Assembly (NCBI RefSeq): GCF_001243895.1
Contig: NZ_LN851186.1
Location: 3,640,735 to 3,704,734 of the forward strand
Reading direction: 5' to 3'
Source: Bacillus testis
Lineage (GTDB): Bacteria > Bacillota > Bacilli > Bacillales > DSM-1321
Length of the DNA: 64,000 bases
The notes beneath the pieces are model-generated. The model saw only the letters and a list, made by a program, of their open reading frames with translations, searched no databases and was not told where the DNA came from. This document shows positions 44,744-54,336 of this stretch, one piece after another (the first letter of the stretch is position 1; each line of letters begins with the position of its first letter). The translations under genes were made by a program, and so were the position numbers.

Positions 44744-45379
44744 ATGCTTCAACAATACCGGACTGTGAAGGGATACGGCGAAAATGAGATAGTCATCCAA
44801 AAGTCTCGCTTCATCACATACGTCAATCGTGCAGAAACAGAAGAAGCCGCCCTTTCCTTCATCCAGGAAATCAAAAAAAAGCATTGGGATGCCACCCACA
44901 ACTGCTCCGCCTATATGATCGGCGAGCATGATTCCATACAAAAGGCCAATGACGACGGTGAACCAAGCGGAACCGCCGGCGTACCGATGCTTGAGGTACT
45001 TAAGAAGAAAAACCTCAAGGATACAGTGGTCGTCGTGACAAGGTACTTCGGAGGCATCAAGCTTGGAGGCGGCGGGCTGATCAGAGCATACGGCAAATCC
45101 GCTTCAGAAGGCATAAATGCCACTGGGGTCGTGAAACGCACATTGATGTGTGTCATGCATACGACCATCGATTATACATGGCTTGGCAAATTAGAGAATG
45201 AACTACGGTCCTCTCATTACTCCCTCAAGGATATCACCTACCTTGAACAAGTGGATATTGAGACATTTGTGGCTGTTCCGGAAAAAGAACAGTTCATCAA
45301 GTGGATGACGGAATTGACGAATGGGCAAGCCACCGTTACAGAAGGCGAACTTCTCTACCACGAAGAGCTTGAAACCTAA
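44744..45379 (+). CDS. yvyE: YigZ/IMPACT-family protein YvyE
   Basis: A 211-residue protein of the UPF0029/IMPACT family. The motif FGGIKLGGGGLIRAYGKSAS (about 103-122) is the family signature; the C-terminal domain (DUF1949) has an EF-G domain IV/V-like fold in relatives. AAGGAGG precedes the ATG. It is divergent from degS and followed by an LCP gene as in B. subtilis. A precise role in bacteria is not settled. Confidence 0.92.
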   Translation: MLQQYRTVKGYGENEIVIQKSRFITYVNRAETEEAALSFIQEIKKKHWDATHNCSAYMIGEHDSIQKANDDGEPSGTAGVPMLEVLKKKNLKDTVVVVTRYFGGIKLGGGGLIRAYGKSASEGINATGVVKRTLMCVMHTTIDYTWLGKLENELRSSHYSLKDITYLEQVDIETFVAVPEKEQFIKWMTELTNGQATVTEGELLYHEELET

Positions 45380-45469
45380 TAGGCGCCGCTTACGTCTATA
45401 TAACGACGATTCCTTCATTGGAAAGCAAATAGCAGCCTACTCGTATACAAACATAAGGGAGAAAACAGA

Positions 45470-46447
45470 ATGGAACAGAAACGATACATCGTCAAGAAAA
45501 GAAAAAAGAAGAGAAGGATTTTGCGTAAACTTCTTCTGATCGTAATCCTTTTGGTTTTAGTGGCAGGCAGCTACGGCGCCTATGTTGTCTACCAAACGAT
45601 GCAGGCGGCCGATGATTCATACAGCCAGTTGGGGCGCGGCGAAAAATCCGATCTCCGCGACAAAGCCGTACACTTCGGCAAAGATCCTGTTTCCATCCTG
45701 CTGATGGGGGTCGAGGATTATGCAACAGGAGGCAAAAACGGACGTGCCGATACCATCATGGTAGCCACATTCAATCCGGATACAAAATCCATGAAGCTCT
45801 TAAGTATTCCTCGTGATACAAAAGTATATATCCCGTCAAAAGGGCGCAAGGATAAAATAAATGCCTCATTCAATAAAGGCAAAGACTCGACCATCGAAAC
45901 GGTAGAGAATTTCCTAGAGATTCCGATCGATTATTATGCAACGATTAACTTCGAAGGATTCAAAAGCGTGATCGATGAAATCGGCGGCGTCGATGTCGAT
46001 GTTCCATTTGATTTCTGGGAATATACAGACACCTTCCCGCGTGAAAAGATTTACTTCGAAAAAGGGCCGGCCCATCTGAACGGCGAAGAAGCACTTGCTT
46101 ATGCCCGCATGAGAAAACGCGATCCTAACGGTGACTTCGGCCGAAACGACCGCCAGAAAGAAATTGTCAAAGCAGCGTTTGACGCGATGCTGAAACCGAA
46201 AAATTTGATGAAGGTTGATGAAATTTCCGACCATGTCGGCAAAAATATGGAAACAAATCTGAAAGCGACAGACGGCCTTTCATTCATCACCAAATTCAAG
46301 AGCCTTTCTTCCGACAGTATCCAAACATTGAAGATAGAAGGTTCCAACGATACGTCAACAGGCATTTATTACTTCATCCCAGATGAAGATCATATCGATA
46401 AAATCAAAAAAGAACTGCAGGAAGAATTGGATTACCACGGTAAATAA
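45470..46447 (+). CDS. LCP-family wall-polymer ligase (LytR-CpsA-Psr), first copy
   Basis: A 325-residue membrane-anchored enzyme. A highly basic N-terminus (KKRKKKRRILRK) precedes one helix at about residues 18-40; the extracytoplasmic LCP domain follows with ILLMGVEDYATGGKNGRADT, the Arg in LLSIPRDTKVYIP, KINASFNKG and EEALAYARMRKRD. LCP proteins move teichoic acid or capsule precursors from lipid carrier to peptidoglycan. By position after yvyE it corresponds to B. subtilis tagV (YvhJ). It has its own terminator. Confidence 0.9.
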   Translation: MEQKRYIVKKRKKKRRILRKLLLIVILLVLVAGSYGAYVVYQTMQAADDSYSQLGRGEKSDLRDKAVHFGKDPVSILLMGVEDYATGGKNGRADTIMVATFNPDTKSMKLLSIPRDTKVYIPSKGRKDKINASFNKGKDSTIETVENFLEIPIDYYATINFEGFKSVIDEIGGVDVDVPFDFWEYTDTFPREKIYFEKGPAHLNGEEALAYARMRKRDPNGDFGRNDRQKEIVKAAFDAMLKPKNLMKVDEISDHVGKNMETNLKATDGLSFITKFKSLSSDSIQTLKIEGSNDTSTGIYYFIPDEDHIDKIKKELQEELDYHGK

Positions 46448-46452
46448 AAGAT

Positions 46453-46486
46453 CACATCCGGCGCACGTTGCCGGATGTTTTTTTAT
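46453..46486 (+). terminator. terminator of the first LCP gene
   Basis: ACATCCGGC and GCCGGATGT pair around a seven-base loop, followed by seven T. Confidence 0.93.
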
Positions 46487-46867
46487 TATGCCTGCTTGTA
46501 AGCCCCGGCCATCCACTATTTTTTGTGAATGTGCCATTAACATACGGCATATACCTTTTATATCTTTGCACCTGCAGGTAAAAAAAAAAAGGGATTCTCA
46601 GCCTTCATGAAGTGCCTGGCCGGCTGTACGGACAGCACTACGTTTGGCAAGAAACTTTTCCAGAACAATCATCACCCACAACGTGGAAATTAACAGGAAA
46701 TTACATTACTTTTCGGTAAATTTTATATTACGAATATTTCACAAAGCACTATTGCTTCCTTCATTATGTTAAACTACCAAAAGTGGAAATACATTTTAAT
46801 AGTTAGAATATTATTGCAAAAAAAGAAAAAGCACGGATGATAGAAACGGAAAAGGAGAAGTATCTAA
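46487..46867. other. intergenic region between the two LCP genes
   Basis: About 380 bases. It contains an A11 tract (46580-46590), a short GC-richer segment that may be a gene remnant on the minus strand, and AT-rich sequence before the second LCP gene. No clear promoter was identified. Confidence 0.4.
46598..46705 (-). pseudogene. possible C-terminal gene remnant
   Basis: A 35-codon frame without a start reads CNFLLISTLWVMIVLEKF, then LAKRSAVRTAGQALHEG and TGA. It looks like the last membrane helix and basic cytosolic tail of a membrane protein, and the segment is richer in G+C than its surroundings. No family is identified; chance cannot be excluded. Confidence 0.25.
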
Positions 46868-47929
46868 ATGGCGTCGAATCGCAAAGTGTATGTTGTAACC
46901 AAACGAAAGAAAAGCCGCAAAAAATTAGCTATGTTTATTTTAACGCCTATCCTAGTGCTCTTATTTGGCACAGTCGGCTATGTGGCCACTCTTTACACGA
47001 AAGCAGAGCAAGTGGCCGATCAATCATATGAACCTTTGGACCGATCATCAAAAGCGGTTGCTGATCTGTCCAATCATGTCGATAATATGTCCATCCTCTT
47101 CATAGGCGTGGACGACAGCCAATCAAGAAATTACAAAGACAGTACCCGTTCTGACGCATTGCTGTTGGCAACCTTCAATAAGAAACTGAAAACCGTCAAG
47201 CTTCTCAGTATTCCGCGTGACTCCTACGTATATGTCCCTGACAAAGGAGATTATACAAAAATTAACCACGCCTATGCTTTAGGCGGTGCAAGGGGCTCCG
47301 TCGAAACCGTCGAGAAGCTATTGGACATTCCGGTTGACTACTATGTGCGCATGAACTTCTACGCACTGATCGACATTGTGGATGCACTTGGCGGCATAGA
47401 AGTGAACGTGCCTTACGAAATGTACGAAAAGGATTCCAAAGACCGCGGAAAAGCCATCCATCTAGAGAAAGGGGTGCAAGTGGTCAACGGTGAAGAAGCA
47501 TTGGCATTCACGCGTACCCGCAAGCAAGATAACGATATGGAACGCGGCAAGCGCCAACAGGAGGTTATCCAGGCCATCGTCAAAAAAGCAGCTACCGCTC
47601 AAGCACTCACCAAGTATACAGATGTGATGGAAACAGTCGGCGAGAATATGAAAACCAACTTTACCTTCTCTCAAATCAAATCATTGATGGCCTTCGCCCT
47701 TAAAAACAACGACATGGAAATCGAAAATCTGCAGCTTCAGGGCCAAGATGCCACGATCGACGGCGTCTATTATTACCAATTGGATGATGAGAACGTAGAA
47801 GAAATTTCAGACACCTTGAAAGAGCACCTCGAAACAACCGCTTCCTCAAAAGTAGCGCAAGAAACGGCACCACAAGAAACGTTGAAGAATCAAATGCCGG
47901 CAAACAGTGATTCTTCAGAGGAAGAATAA
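46868..47929 (+). CDS. LCP-family wall-polymer ligase, second copy
   Basis: A 353-residue paralogue of the preceding LCP protein. Basic N-terminus (VTKRKKSRKK), a helix at about 21-43, then the LCP domain with ILFIGVDDSQSRNYKDSTRS, LLSIPRDSYVYVP, KINHAYALGG and EEALAFTRTRKQD. A polar tail (about 325-353: Gln/Ser/Glu-rich) is extra. AAAAGGAGAAG precedes the ATG. The tandem copies differ enough to be old duplicates, perhaps serving different polymers. Confidence 0.9.
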   Translation: MASNRKVYVVTKRKKSRKKLAMFILTPILVLLFGTVGYVATLYTKAEQVADQSYEPLDRSSKAVADLSNHVDNMSILFIGVDDSQSRNYKDSTRSDALLLATFNKKLKTVKLLSIPRDSYVYVPDKGDYTKINHAYALGGARGSVETVEKLLDIPVDYYVRMNFYALIDIVDALGGIEVNVPYEMYEKDSKDRGKAIHLEKGVQVVNGEEALAFTRTRKQDNDMERGKRQQEVIQAIVKKAATAQALTKYTDVMETVGENMKTNFTFSQIKSLMAFALKNNDMEIENLQLQGQDATIDGVYYYQLDDENVEEISDTLKEHLETTASSKVAQETAPQETLKNQMPANSDSSEEE

Positions 47930-47944
47930 ATCAGCGCATAATCA

Positions 47945-47982
47945 AACACCCCCTTCGCCTATTCTGGTGAAGGGGGTGTTTT
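47945..47982 (+). terminator. terminator of the second LCP gene
   Basis: AACACCCCCTTC and GAAGGGGGTGTT form a 12 base-pair stem followed by TTTTC. Confidence 0.9.
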
Positions 47983-48009
47983 CGGTTATTAGGTTGTAGG
48001 GGCTACTGC

Positions 48010-48216
48010 CCTTCCGCTTTTCTCTCTGTCTAGCTCCGAACAACCAGCGGCTAGGGGACTTCACCCTTTTCTTCTACGATAAGTCAACATCAGTTCGCTA
48101 TGCTCACTGTGTTTCCTTTATCTCAAAGAGAAAGGGCTCCAGTCCCTACGCAGCTAAACGGGTGTTCTCCGCTTTTCTTGGTGTCTAGCTGCAACGGCCG
48201 TCTCCGCTTTTCGTTA
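48010..48216. repeat. interspersed repeat, A-B-A element
   Basis: A truncated A unit (CTTCCGCTTTTCTCTC), the B unit (TGTCTAGCTCCGAACAACCA ... ATAAGTCAACATCAG ... GTGTTTCCTTTAT) and an A unit (CAGCTAAACGGGTGTTCTCC, GCTTTTCTTGG) are followed by a further GTGTCTAGCTGCAACGGCCG and CTCCGCTTTTCG. The right edge supplies the TAA stop of the transporter gene at 48214. Confidence 0.8.
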
Positions 48217-49515
48217 TAAAACTACGGCTGCTATCATCCCAAAGATGAATAGCGGGATGTTGTAGTGTAGGAATGTTGGTACGCATGTGTCCCAGATGTG
48301 GTGGTGCTGTCCGTCTGCGCTTAGTCCTGCTGTCGGTCCCAAGGTGCTGTCTGATGCTGGAGAACCCGCATCGCCAAGTGCGCCGGCTGTTCCGATCAAT
48401 GCAGCTGTCGCTAATGGCGATAGCCCTGCCGCTGCGCAGATTGGCACATATAACGCCGCCAAGATTGGCACTGTACCGAAGGACGAACCGATGCCCATTG
48501 TAATGATCAGGCCAACCAATAGCATGATGAATGCAATCATCATCGGAGACGTGCCGATGATATCCGTTGTTGCGTTCACGAGGCTATTCACAGCTCCAGT
48601 TTCTTTCAATACGGCTGCATAGCCTGAAGCGACAAGCATGACAAACGCAATCATCCCCATCATGCCGATCCCTTTTTGTACCACTGCATCTCCTTCGTTG
48701 AAATCAACCACTCTCGTAACGAACAAGACAATAATTCCGGCAATGGCGCCCAATACAAGTGATTCTGTCCATAGCTGAATGACCAATGCTGCCACGATGC
48801 TGATGACCGTGAAAGTATGAGAGAGATTCCATTTGATGATTTCATCTGTTTGCTGTTTTACTTCAAGTACTTTATATTCACGGGGTTTCCGGTACGATAC
48901 GAAAACGGCAAACAGTAAGCCGACAATCATCCCAGCTCCCGGTATTAACATGGATAATGTAACGTCATGCAAGGAAACGGACATCCCATTAGATACCATT
49001 TCATCGCGGACAATCCCTTGGAAAATCAATCCGAAACCAGCCGGAATCACCATATACGGCGCTTGCAGACCGAATGTCAATGCTGTTGCAACGCTTCTTC
49101 TGTCCAATTTCAAACGATCGAACAAAGCCAGTAACGGCGGAATCAGAATAGGGATAAAGGCAATATGTACAGGAATGACGTTTTGTGAAAGACAGGCCAA
49201 ACCTGCAATTGATAAAACAAGGAGCGTCTTTTTCCCTTTAAAAACCTTCAGCATTTTATTCACAAGGATGGTGGTAATTCCAGACATCCCGATCATGACA
49301 GCGAAGATTCCCAATAACACATAACTTAATGCTGTATTTGACTGCCCGCCCATCCCGGAAATCAAGACATTGACCGTATCGACAATGCCCATGCCGGAAA
49401 CGGCTCCAGCCACGATGGCGGCAACAATAATCGAAAATAAAACATTTACCCTTAATAAACTAAGTGCCATTAAAGCAATCACACTGATCAGAACGGCATT
49501 GAACATATGATGCAC
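48214..49515 (-). CDS. yuiF: YuiF-type transporter, probable histidine uptake
   Basis: A 433-residue membrane protein with about 11 helices, of the Na+/H+ antiporter-like NhaC/YuiF family. The C-terminal stretch GDAGSPASDSTLGPTAGLSA, DGQHHHIWDTCVPTF is characteristic of YuiF. Comparative regulon work on T-boxes proposed YuiF proteins as histidine transporters; placement directly downstream of hutI supports that here. It is separated from hutI by a terminator and has an inverted repeat in its leader, so it is a distinct unit. No terminator follows; an A-B-A repeat abuts the stop. Confidence 0.8.
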   Translation of the reverse strand: MHHMFNAVLISVIALMALSLLRVNVLFSIIVAAIVAGAVSGMGIVDTVNVLISGMGGQSNTALSYVLLGIFAVMIGMSGITTILVNKMLKVFKGKKTLLVLSIAGLACLSQNVIPVHIAFIPILIPPLLALFDRLKLDRRSVATALTFGLQAPYMVIPAGFGLIFQGIVRDEMVSNGMSVSLHDVTLSMLIPGAGMIVGLLFAVFVSYRKPREYKVLEVKQQTDEIIKWNLSHTFTVISIVAALVIQLWTESLVLGAIAGIIVLFVTRVVDFNEGDAVVQKGIGMMGMIAFVMLVASGYAAVLKETGAVNSLVNATTDIIGTSPMMIAFIMLLVGLIITMGIGSSFGTVPILAALYVPICAAAGLSPLATAALIGTAGALGDAGSPASDSTLGPTAGLSADGQHHHIWDTCVPTFLHYNIPLFIFGMIAAVVL

Positions 49516-49533
49516 CCCACATTTCGTTTCTAT

Positions 49534-49569
49534 TACTTTATTACTTTACCTAACTAATATAATAAAGTA
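49534..49569 (-). promoter_or_regulatory. inverted repeat upstream of yuiF
   Basis: TACTTTATTA (49534-49543) and TAATAAAGTA (49560-49569) are perfect ten-base arms separated by 16 bases, about 20-55 bases upstream of the start. It may be an operator; the regulator is not known. Confidence 0.45.
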
Positions 49570-49621
49570 CAGCAAAAAGTTTATCTAGTACTAATCTACC
49601 ACTTTCATCAGCCATTTAAGC

Positions 49622-49650
49622 TCACAAAAAAAAGATGCATGTAGTCTATG
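49622..49650 (-). terminator. terminator of the hut operon
   Basis: Minus-strand GTGCAT and ATGCAT pair around AGACTAC and are followed by CTTTTTTTT, about 20 bases after the hutI stop. Confidence 0.75.
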
Positions 49651-49668
49651 CACCCTTCTATCACCATA

Positions 49669-50910
49669 TTAACAGTCTAGTATTCTCTTCCCTTTAATAT
49701 AAACTGCATCAGCGTGATTCACGGCGAAATGGTATGGCAGATAAGCATAATTCGGTATATCCCAAACCACAAAATCGGCCTGAGCACCAATGGCAAGCGA
49801 TCCGGCGCTTTCCCCCAAGCCAATTGCATGGGCGGCGTTCACAGTCACGGCATTCCATATTTCTTCTGCTGTCATCTTTAAGCGCAGGGCTGCCAAGGAC
49901 ATAATCATCTGCAGATTTTCTGTCACACAGCTTCCCGGATTAAAATCAGTGGCGAGGGCAACCGCTCCTCCACAGTCTATAATCGTTCGGGCTCGGGCAT
50001 ACTCATTTTTCCCGAGATAAAAGGTAGTCCCCGGCAGCAATACGGCCACTGTCTCTGATTGCGCCAGCAGACCAATCGCCCGATCGGACGCGGCTACCGC
50101 ATGGTCGGCACTTGCCGCATTCAGTTCAACGGCCAACTCCGTACCGCCAAGCGAAACGATTTCATCGCAATGGATCTTAACGCCAAGCCCGCAAGCTTTT
50201 GCATGCTGCAGGAATGTCTTTGCCTGCTCGGTGGTAAAGACCCCATGCTCACAGAATATATCAGCAAAAGACGCCAGTTTCTTGTCTGCAACCTCGGCAG
50301 CCAGCCGGCACATGTACGCAATGAAATCATCTTCTTTTCCGCTGAATGCAGGCGGCAATGCATGGGGGCCAAGAAACGTGGAAACCATTCTGAGAGGAAA
50401 GTGCTCAGATAGCCTTTTAGCCACCAGGAGCTGTTTCAATTCTGTTTCCCGATCCAAACCGTAACCGCTCTTGCTTTCGACTGTAGTCGTCCCATGGCTC
50501 ATCATCCGCCGCAGATGCTTTGCCGCTTTTTCGAATAATTCATCAGCTCCGGCTTCCCTCGTTGCTTTTACCGTTGAAAGAATGCCTCCTCCTTGTTTGA
50601 GGATTTCCAAGTAATCCAAGCCACTCTGCTTCAATGCCAGCTCATTTTCCCTCGAGCCTCCATGGACTAAATGGGTATGACAATCGACAAGGCCCGGTGA
50701 AACGACTTTTCCGCCAACGTCTATCGTTTCAGCCGCGTCTGGAAAAAACGCCGGATCATCTGCCCCTATCCAGGACACATGCCCGTCTTTGACAGCGAAT
50801 GCGGCCCGGCGCTTGACCGCCAACTCTTTCATCCGTTCGCCTTTTAATGGAACGGGACTCTTCATCGGAAGCAGCAACTCTCCTATATTCATCACTAATG
50901 TATCATGCAT
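49669..50910 (-). CDS. hutI: imidazolonepropionase HutI
   Basis: A 413-residue metal-dependent amidohydrolase that opens 4-imidazolone-5-propionate to N-formimidoyl-L-glutamate, the third step of histidine breakdown. The metal motif is GLVDCHTHLVHGG (about residues 74-86), with further His in SADHAVAAS and Asp in LATDFNPGSC. It lies five bases after hutU, and its ribosome site (GGGAGGG) is in the end of hutU. No hutG follows; the next gene is the transporter, so the last step must be encoded elsewhere. Confidence 0.96.
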   Translation of the reverse strand: MHDTLVMNIGELLLPMKSPVPLKGERMKELAVKRRAAFAVKDGHVSWIGADDPAFFPDAAETIDVGGKVVSPGLVDCHTHLVHGGSRENELALKQSGLDYLEILKQGGGILSTVKATREAGADELFEKAAKHLRRMMSHGTTTVESKSGYGLDRETELKQLLVAKRLSEHFPLRMVSTFLGPHALPPAFSGKEDDFIAYMCRLAAEVADKKLASFADIFCEHGVFTTEQAKTFLQHAKACGLGVKIHCDEIVSLGGTELAVELNAASADHAVAASDRAIGLLAQSETVAVLLPGTTFYLGKNEYARARTIIDCGGAVALATDFNPGSCVTENLQMIMSLAALRLKMTAEEIWNAVTVNAAHAIGLGESAGSLAIGAQADFVVWDIPNYAYLPYHFAVNHADAVYIKGKRILDC

Positions 50911-50915
50911 GGCCG

Positions 50916-52574
50916 CTAGTCCCTCCCCAGCATCGGCATATCGATTCCCTTATCATGCGCTTCTTGAATCGCCTTTGGATAGCCGGCATCCGCGTGGCGG
51001 ACAATTCCCATGCCCGGATCTGTCGTCAGTACCCTTTTCAACTTTTTCTCTGCTTGTTCTGATCCGTCCGCCACGACCACCATGCCGGCATGAAGGGAAT
51101 AGCCCATTCCCACGCCGCCTCCATGATGCACGGAAATCCAGGAACCGCCGGCCGCTGTATTCACCAGCGCGTTCAGGATGGCCCAGTCGCCGACCGCATC
51201 GCTTCCATCCCGCATATTCTCCGTCTCGCGGTTAGGCGATGCAACCGATCCGCAATCCAAATGATCTCGCCCAATGACAATCGGAGCCTTCAATTCGCCT
51301 TTTCTCACCAAATCATTAATGGCAAGACCCATTTTCAGCCGTTCACCATAGCCCAACCAGCAAATCCGTGCCGGCAGCCCCTGGAATTCAACCTTTTCAG
51401 CAGCCAATGCAATCCAGCGCTGAAGATGTTCATTTTCGGGAAAAAGCTCCTTGATGAGCCGGTCGGTGCGGTAAATATCCTCTGCTTCCCCTGATAGGGC
51501 TGCCCAGCGGAACGGCCCTTTTCCTTCGCAGAACAAAGGGCGGATATAGGCAGGGACAAATCCAGGAAACGAAAAAACCTCTTCAACCCCTTCGTCTTTG
51601 GCAACCTGTCTGATGTTGTTGCCGTAATCAAAGACAACTGCTCCTTTTTCGGCAAAACGGAGCATGGCTTTTACATGGTCGGCCATTGATTTCTTCGCCA
51701 TTTCCACATAGCGTTCCGGGTGTTCCCGGCGCATTTTTGCACTTTCATCCAAGCTGAGCCCTGCGGGGATATATCCGTTCAGCGGGTCATGGGCCGAAGT
51801 CTGATCCGTCACGATATCGATGTAGACATCCTTATCCAGAATTTCATGGTGGATCTGGGCTGCGTTGCCCAATAGAGCAATCGACCGGGGAATCCCCGCC
51901 TCTTTTGCCTCCATCGCCCACTGGAGCGCTTCATCGACACGATCCGTCATACAGTCGCAGTACTTGGTCGAAAGCCGTTTCTCGATTCGCAAAGGATCGG
52001 CCTCCACTACAATCGCCACTCCGCCATTCATCGTGACTGCCAGCGGCTGGGCGCCGCCCATCCCTCCCATGCCGGCCGTCAGGGTAATAGTGCCCCGCAG
52101 CGAACCATTGAAGTGCTGGTCTGCCAATGCGGCGAAGGTTTCGAACGTCCCTTGCAGAATGCCCTGAGTGCCAATATAAATCCAGCTACCTGCTGTCATT
52201 TGGCCGTACATCATCAAACCTTTTTGATCTAGCTCGTGGAAATGCTCCCAATTGGCCCACTTTGGCACCAACACCGAATTCGACAGCAACACACGCGGCG
52301 CCATTTCATGTGTCTTAAATACGGCAACCGGCTTTCCTGATTGCACGAGCATCGTTTCATCATTTTCCAGCCGTTTTAGTGTAGCCTCCAAGGCATGGAA
52401 CGCTTCCCAATTCCGCGCTGCCTTGCCGATTCCCCCATACACAATTAACTCTTCCGGCTTTTCCGCCACCTCCGGATCCAGATTATTGCGCAGCATCCTC
52501 AATGCCGCTTCCTGTTCCCAGCCTTTGCATTCCAATTCTGTGCCTCTTTTCGCCCCTACCGTTCGATCAACCAT
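50916..52574 (-). CDS. hutU: urocanate hydratase HutU
   Basis: A 552-residue NAD-dependent enzyme converting urocanate to imidazolonepropionate. Typical are the N-terminal [39 protein letters not shown], the NAD-binding [20 protein letters not shown] and the C-terminal [32 protein letters not shown] precedes the ATG. It lies between hutH and hutI. Confidence 0.97.
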   Translation of the reverse strand: MVDRTVGAKRGTELECKGWEQEAALRMLRNNLDPEVAEKPEELIVYGGIGKAARNWEAFHALEATLKRLENDETMLVQSGKPVAVFKTHEMAPRVLLSNSVLVPKWANWEHFHELDQKGLMMYGQMTAGSWIYIGTQGILQGTFETFAALADQHFNGSLRGTITLTAGMGGMGGAQPLAVTMNGGVAIVVEADPLRIEKRLSTKYCDCMTDRVDEALQWAMEAKEAGIPRSIALLGNAAQIHHEILDKDVYIDIVTDQTSAHDPLNGYIPAGLSLDESAKMRREHPERYVEMAKKSMADHVKAMLRFAEKGAVVFDYGNNIRQVAKDEGVEEVFSFPGFVPAYIRPLFCEGKGPFRWAALSGEAEDIYRTDRLIKELFPENEHLQRWIALAAEKVEFQGLPARICWLGYGERLKMGLAINDLVRKGELKAPIVIGRDHLDCGSVASPNRETENMRDGSDAVGDWAILNALVNTAAGGSWISVHHGGGVGMGYSLHAGMVVVADGSEQAEKKLKRVLTTDPGMGIVRHADAGYPKAIQEAHDKGIDMPMLGRD

Positions 52575-52601
52575 CTTTTCTCCGCCCCTTTCTGCTCTTT
52601 A

Positions 52602-54086
52602 TTATTGAATAACCCGCAATAAACGATCCATGGCCTCGATGTCGTATGAAAAAACCCGGTCTTGTGCAATAGCCGGGATATGGCGGCGCATTTCTTTCCA
52701 CTTTTTCTGAAGTGCAGGCGAACTTTGATCGATTCCCCGATATTCTACTGCCTGCATGGCACATATACATTCTATGGCCAGGACGCGGCGGGCATTCTCA
52801 ATAATAAGCCCCGCATGCCGGGCAGCGATTGTCCCCATGCTCACATGGTCTTCCTGATTGGCAGAGGAAGGAATGGAATCAACGCTGGCAGGATGGGCCA
52901 ATGTTTTGTTTTCCGAGACCAGTGAAGCCGCCGCATATTGCATGATCATCGCTCCCGATTGAAGGCCGGGCTCCGGGCTCAAAAAAGCCGGCAAGCCATC
53001 GTTCAATTGCGGATTCACGAGCCTTTCGATTCTCCTTTCAGACATATTGGCCAGCTCTGCCACGCCGATTTTCAGAAAATCCATACTGAACGCAATCGGC
53101 TGCCCATGAAAATTGCCTCCCGAAAGGACAAGCTGTTCACCGAATACTAATGGATTATCTGTCGCTCCGTTGATTTCAATCTCGATTTTTTCCTTCACAT
53201 AATCCAACACCTGCCAAGAGGCGCCGTGGACCTGTGGGATGCAGCGCAAAGAATAGGCATCCTGCACGCGTATTTCTCCCTGCCTGGATACCAAAGAGCT
53301 TCCCTGCAGCCAATTGCGCATTCGTTCGGCTACTGCCGACTGCTGGGGATAGCCTCTTGCTTCATGGAGCAGCGGATGAAAAGCATCCACAACACCCCTT
53401 AGCCCCTCAAACGTCAACGAAGCGATCCATTCGCTGTCATACGCCAATTGTTCCGCTTCCACATAGTTAAGCAGAGCAACCGCCGTCATGGCTTGTGTGC
53501 CATTAATCAGCGCCAATCCCTCCTTCGCCTGGAGCACCAACGGATTGATGTTGTTCTTCACCAGCACTGTTGCCGTATCTGCTGTTTCTCCATTGTCCCC
53601 AAACACCTTCCCTTCTCCAATTAGTGCTAGTGCCAAATGCGAGAGAGGCGCCAAGTCACCCGATGCCCCCAAAGAACCTTGTTGGGGAATCACCGGATGG
53701 ATGCGTCGATTGATGAACGTCTCCAATAAACGGACAACCTCTTCCCGCACGCCTGAATACCCCTTTAACAAAGCATTCAGGCGCAAGACCATCATGGTGC
53801 GTGAGACAACCTCAGGAAAAGGGGAACCCACCCCGCATGCGTGGGAACGAATAAGATTGAGCTGGAGCGCCTCGACGTCACATCCATTAATACCAACATC
53901 ACTTAGCTTGCCGAATCCTGTCGTAATGCCATAAACGATTGCTCCTTTATCTACCATTCCCTCAACCGCTTTTCTGCTGTTTCTCACCCGTTCCACAGCA
54001 TCAGGGGCTAATTGGATGGGTTCATCATCCAAACAAATCCGCTTCACTTGCTCAATCGTCAGACCATGGCCGTTCAACTCAACCAT
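52602..54086 (-). CDS. hutH: histidine ammonia-lyase HutH
   Basis: A 494-residue enzyme deaminating histidine to urocanate. The Ala-Ser-Gly triad that cyclises to the MIO electrophile is in [18 protein letters not shown]; the N-terminal [15 protein letters not shown] and the [14 protein letters not shown] segment are also diagnostic. ATG 54086 with AAAGGAGGA is the true start; the frame continues upstream only through the leader. Expression depends on a HutP-type attenuator just upstream. Confidence 0.97.
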   Translation of the reverse strand: MVELNGHGLTIEQVKRICLDDEPIQLAPDAVERVRNSRKAVEGMVDKGAIVYGITTGFGKLSDVGINGCDVEALQLNLIRSHACGVGSPFPEVVSRTMMVLRLNALLKGYSGVREEVVRLLETFINRRIHPVIPQQGSLGASGDLAPLSHLALALIGEGKVFGDNGETADTATVLVKNNINPLVLQAKEGLALINGTQAMTAVALLNYVEAEQLAYDSEWIASLTFEGLRGVVDAFHPLLHEARGYPQQSAVAERMRNWLQGSSLVSRQGEIRVQDAYSLRCIPQVHGASWQVLDYVKEKIEIEINGATDNPLVFGEQLVLSGGNFHGQPIAFSMDFLKIGVAELANMSERRIERLVNPQLNDGLPAFLSPEPGLQSGAMIMQYAAASLVSENKTLAHPASVDSIPSSANQEDHVSMGTIAARHAGLIIENARRVLAIECICAMQAVEYRGIDQSSPALQKKWKEMRRHIPAIAQDRVFSYDIEAMDRLLRVIQ

Positions 54087-54115
54087 GCACATTCCTCCTT
54101 TTAAACAGCAAAAAG

Positions 54116-54151
54116 AGGCAACAATGGCCAACAAAAAAGCCATCATTACCT
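54116..54151 (-). terminator. hut attenuator hairpin
   Basis: On the minus strand AGGTAATGATGGC and GCCATTGTTGCCT form a 13 base-pair stem (three G-T pairs), followed by CTTTTTGC, 30 bases before hutH. It is the expected target of HutP antitermination. Confidence 0.82.
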
Positions 54152-54152
54152 C

Positions 54153-54169
54153 CTGATTGCTAATCACTA
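54153..54169 (-). promoter_or_regulatory. HutP-type RNA binding site
   Basis: The transcript reads UAG-UGAU-UAG-CAAU-CAG, three NAG triplets separated by exactly four bases, ending at the base of the attenuator stem. HutP of B. subtilis recognises such triplets with four-base spacers in the presence of histidine and Mg2+. Confidence 0.75.
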
Positions 54170-54253
54170 TAGGTAAGATTATTAAATGAACTAACAGAGC
54201 AACTCCCTCCCCCAAAAGGTCGATATCACTAGAAACCGATATCAGCTATCTTT

Positions 54254-54296
54254 AGGAAAAGCGGAGAACACCCGTTTAGCGGCGTACAAACTCTCC
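54254..54296. repeat. interspersed repeat, A unit in the hut leader
   Basis: Inverted relative to the other copies: AGGAAAAGCGGAGAACACCC then GTTTAGCGGCGTACAAAC. It lies between hutP and the HutP binding site. Confidence 0.8.
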
Positions 54297-54336
54297 AGCA
54301 GCCTTATTCCACTCCAAATTTCAACAAAACAATCCT

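Noticed and set aside
49516..49668. possible T-box leader of yuiF
   Set aside because: No T-box sequence (AGGGTGGNACCGCG-like) or specifier stem is present; the hairpin there ends the hut operon.
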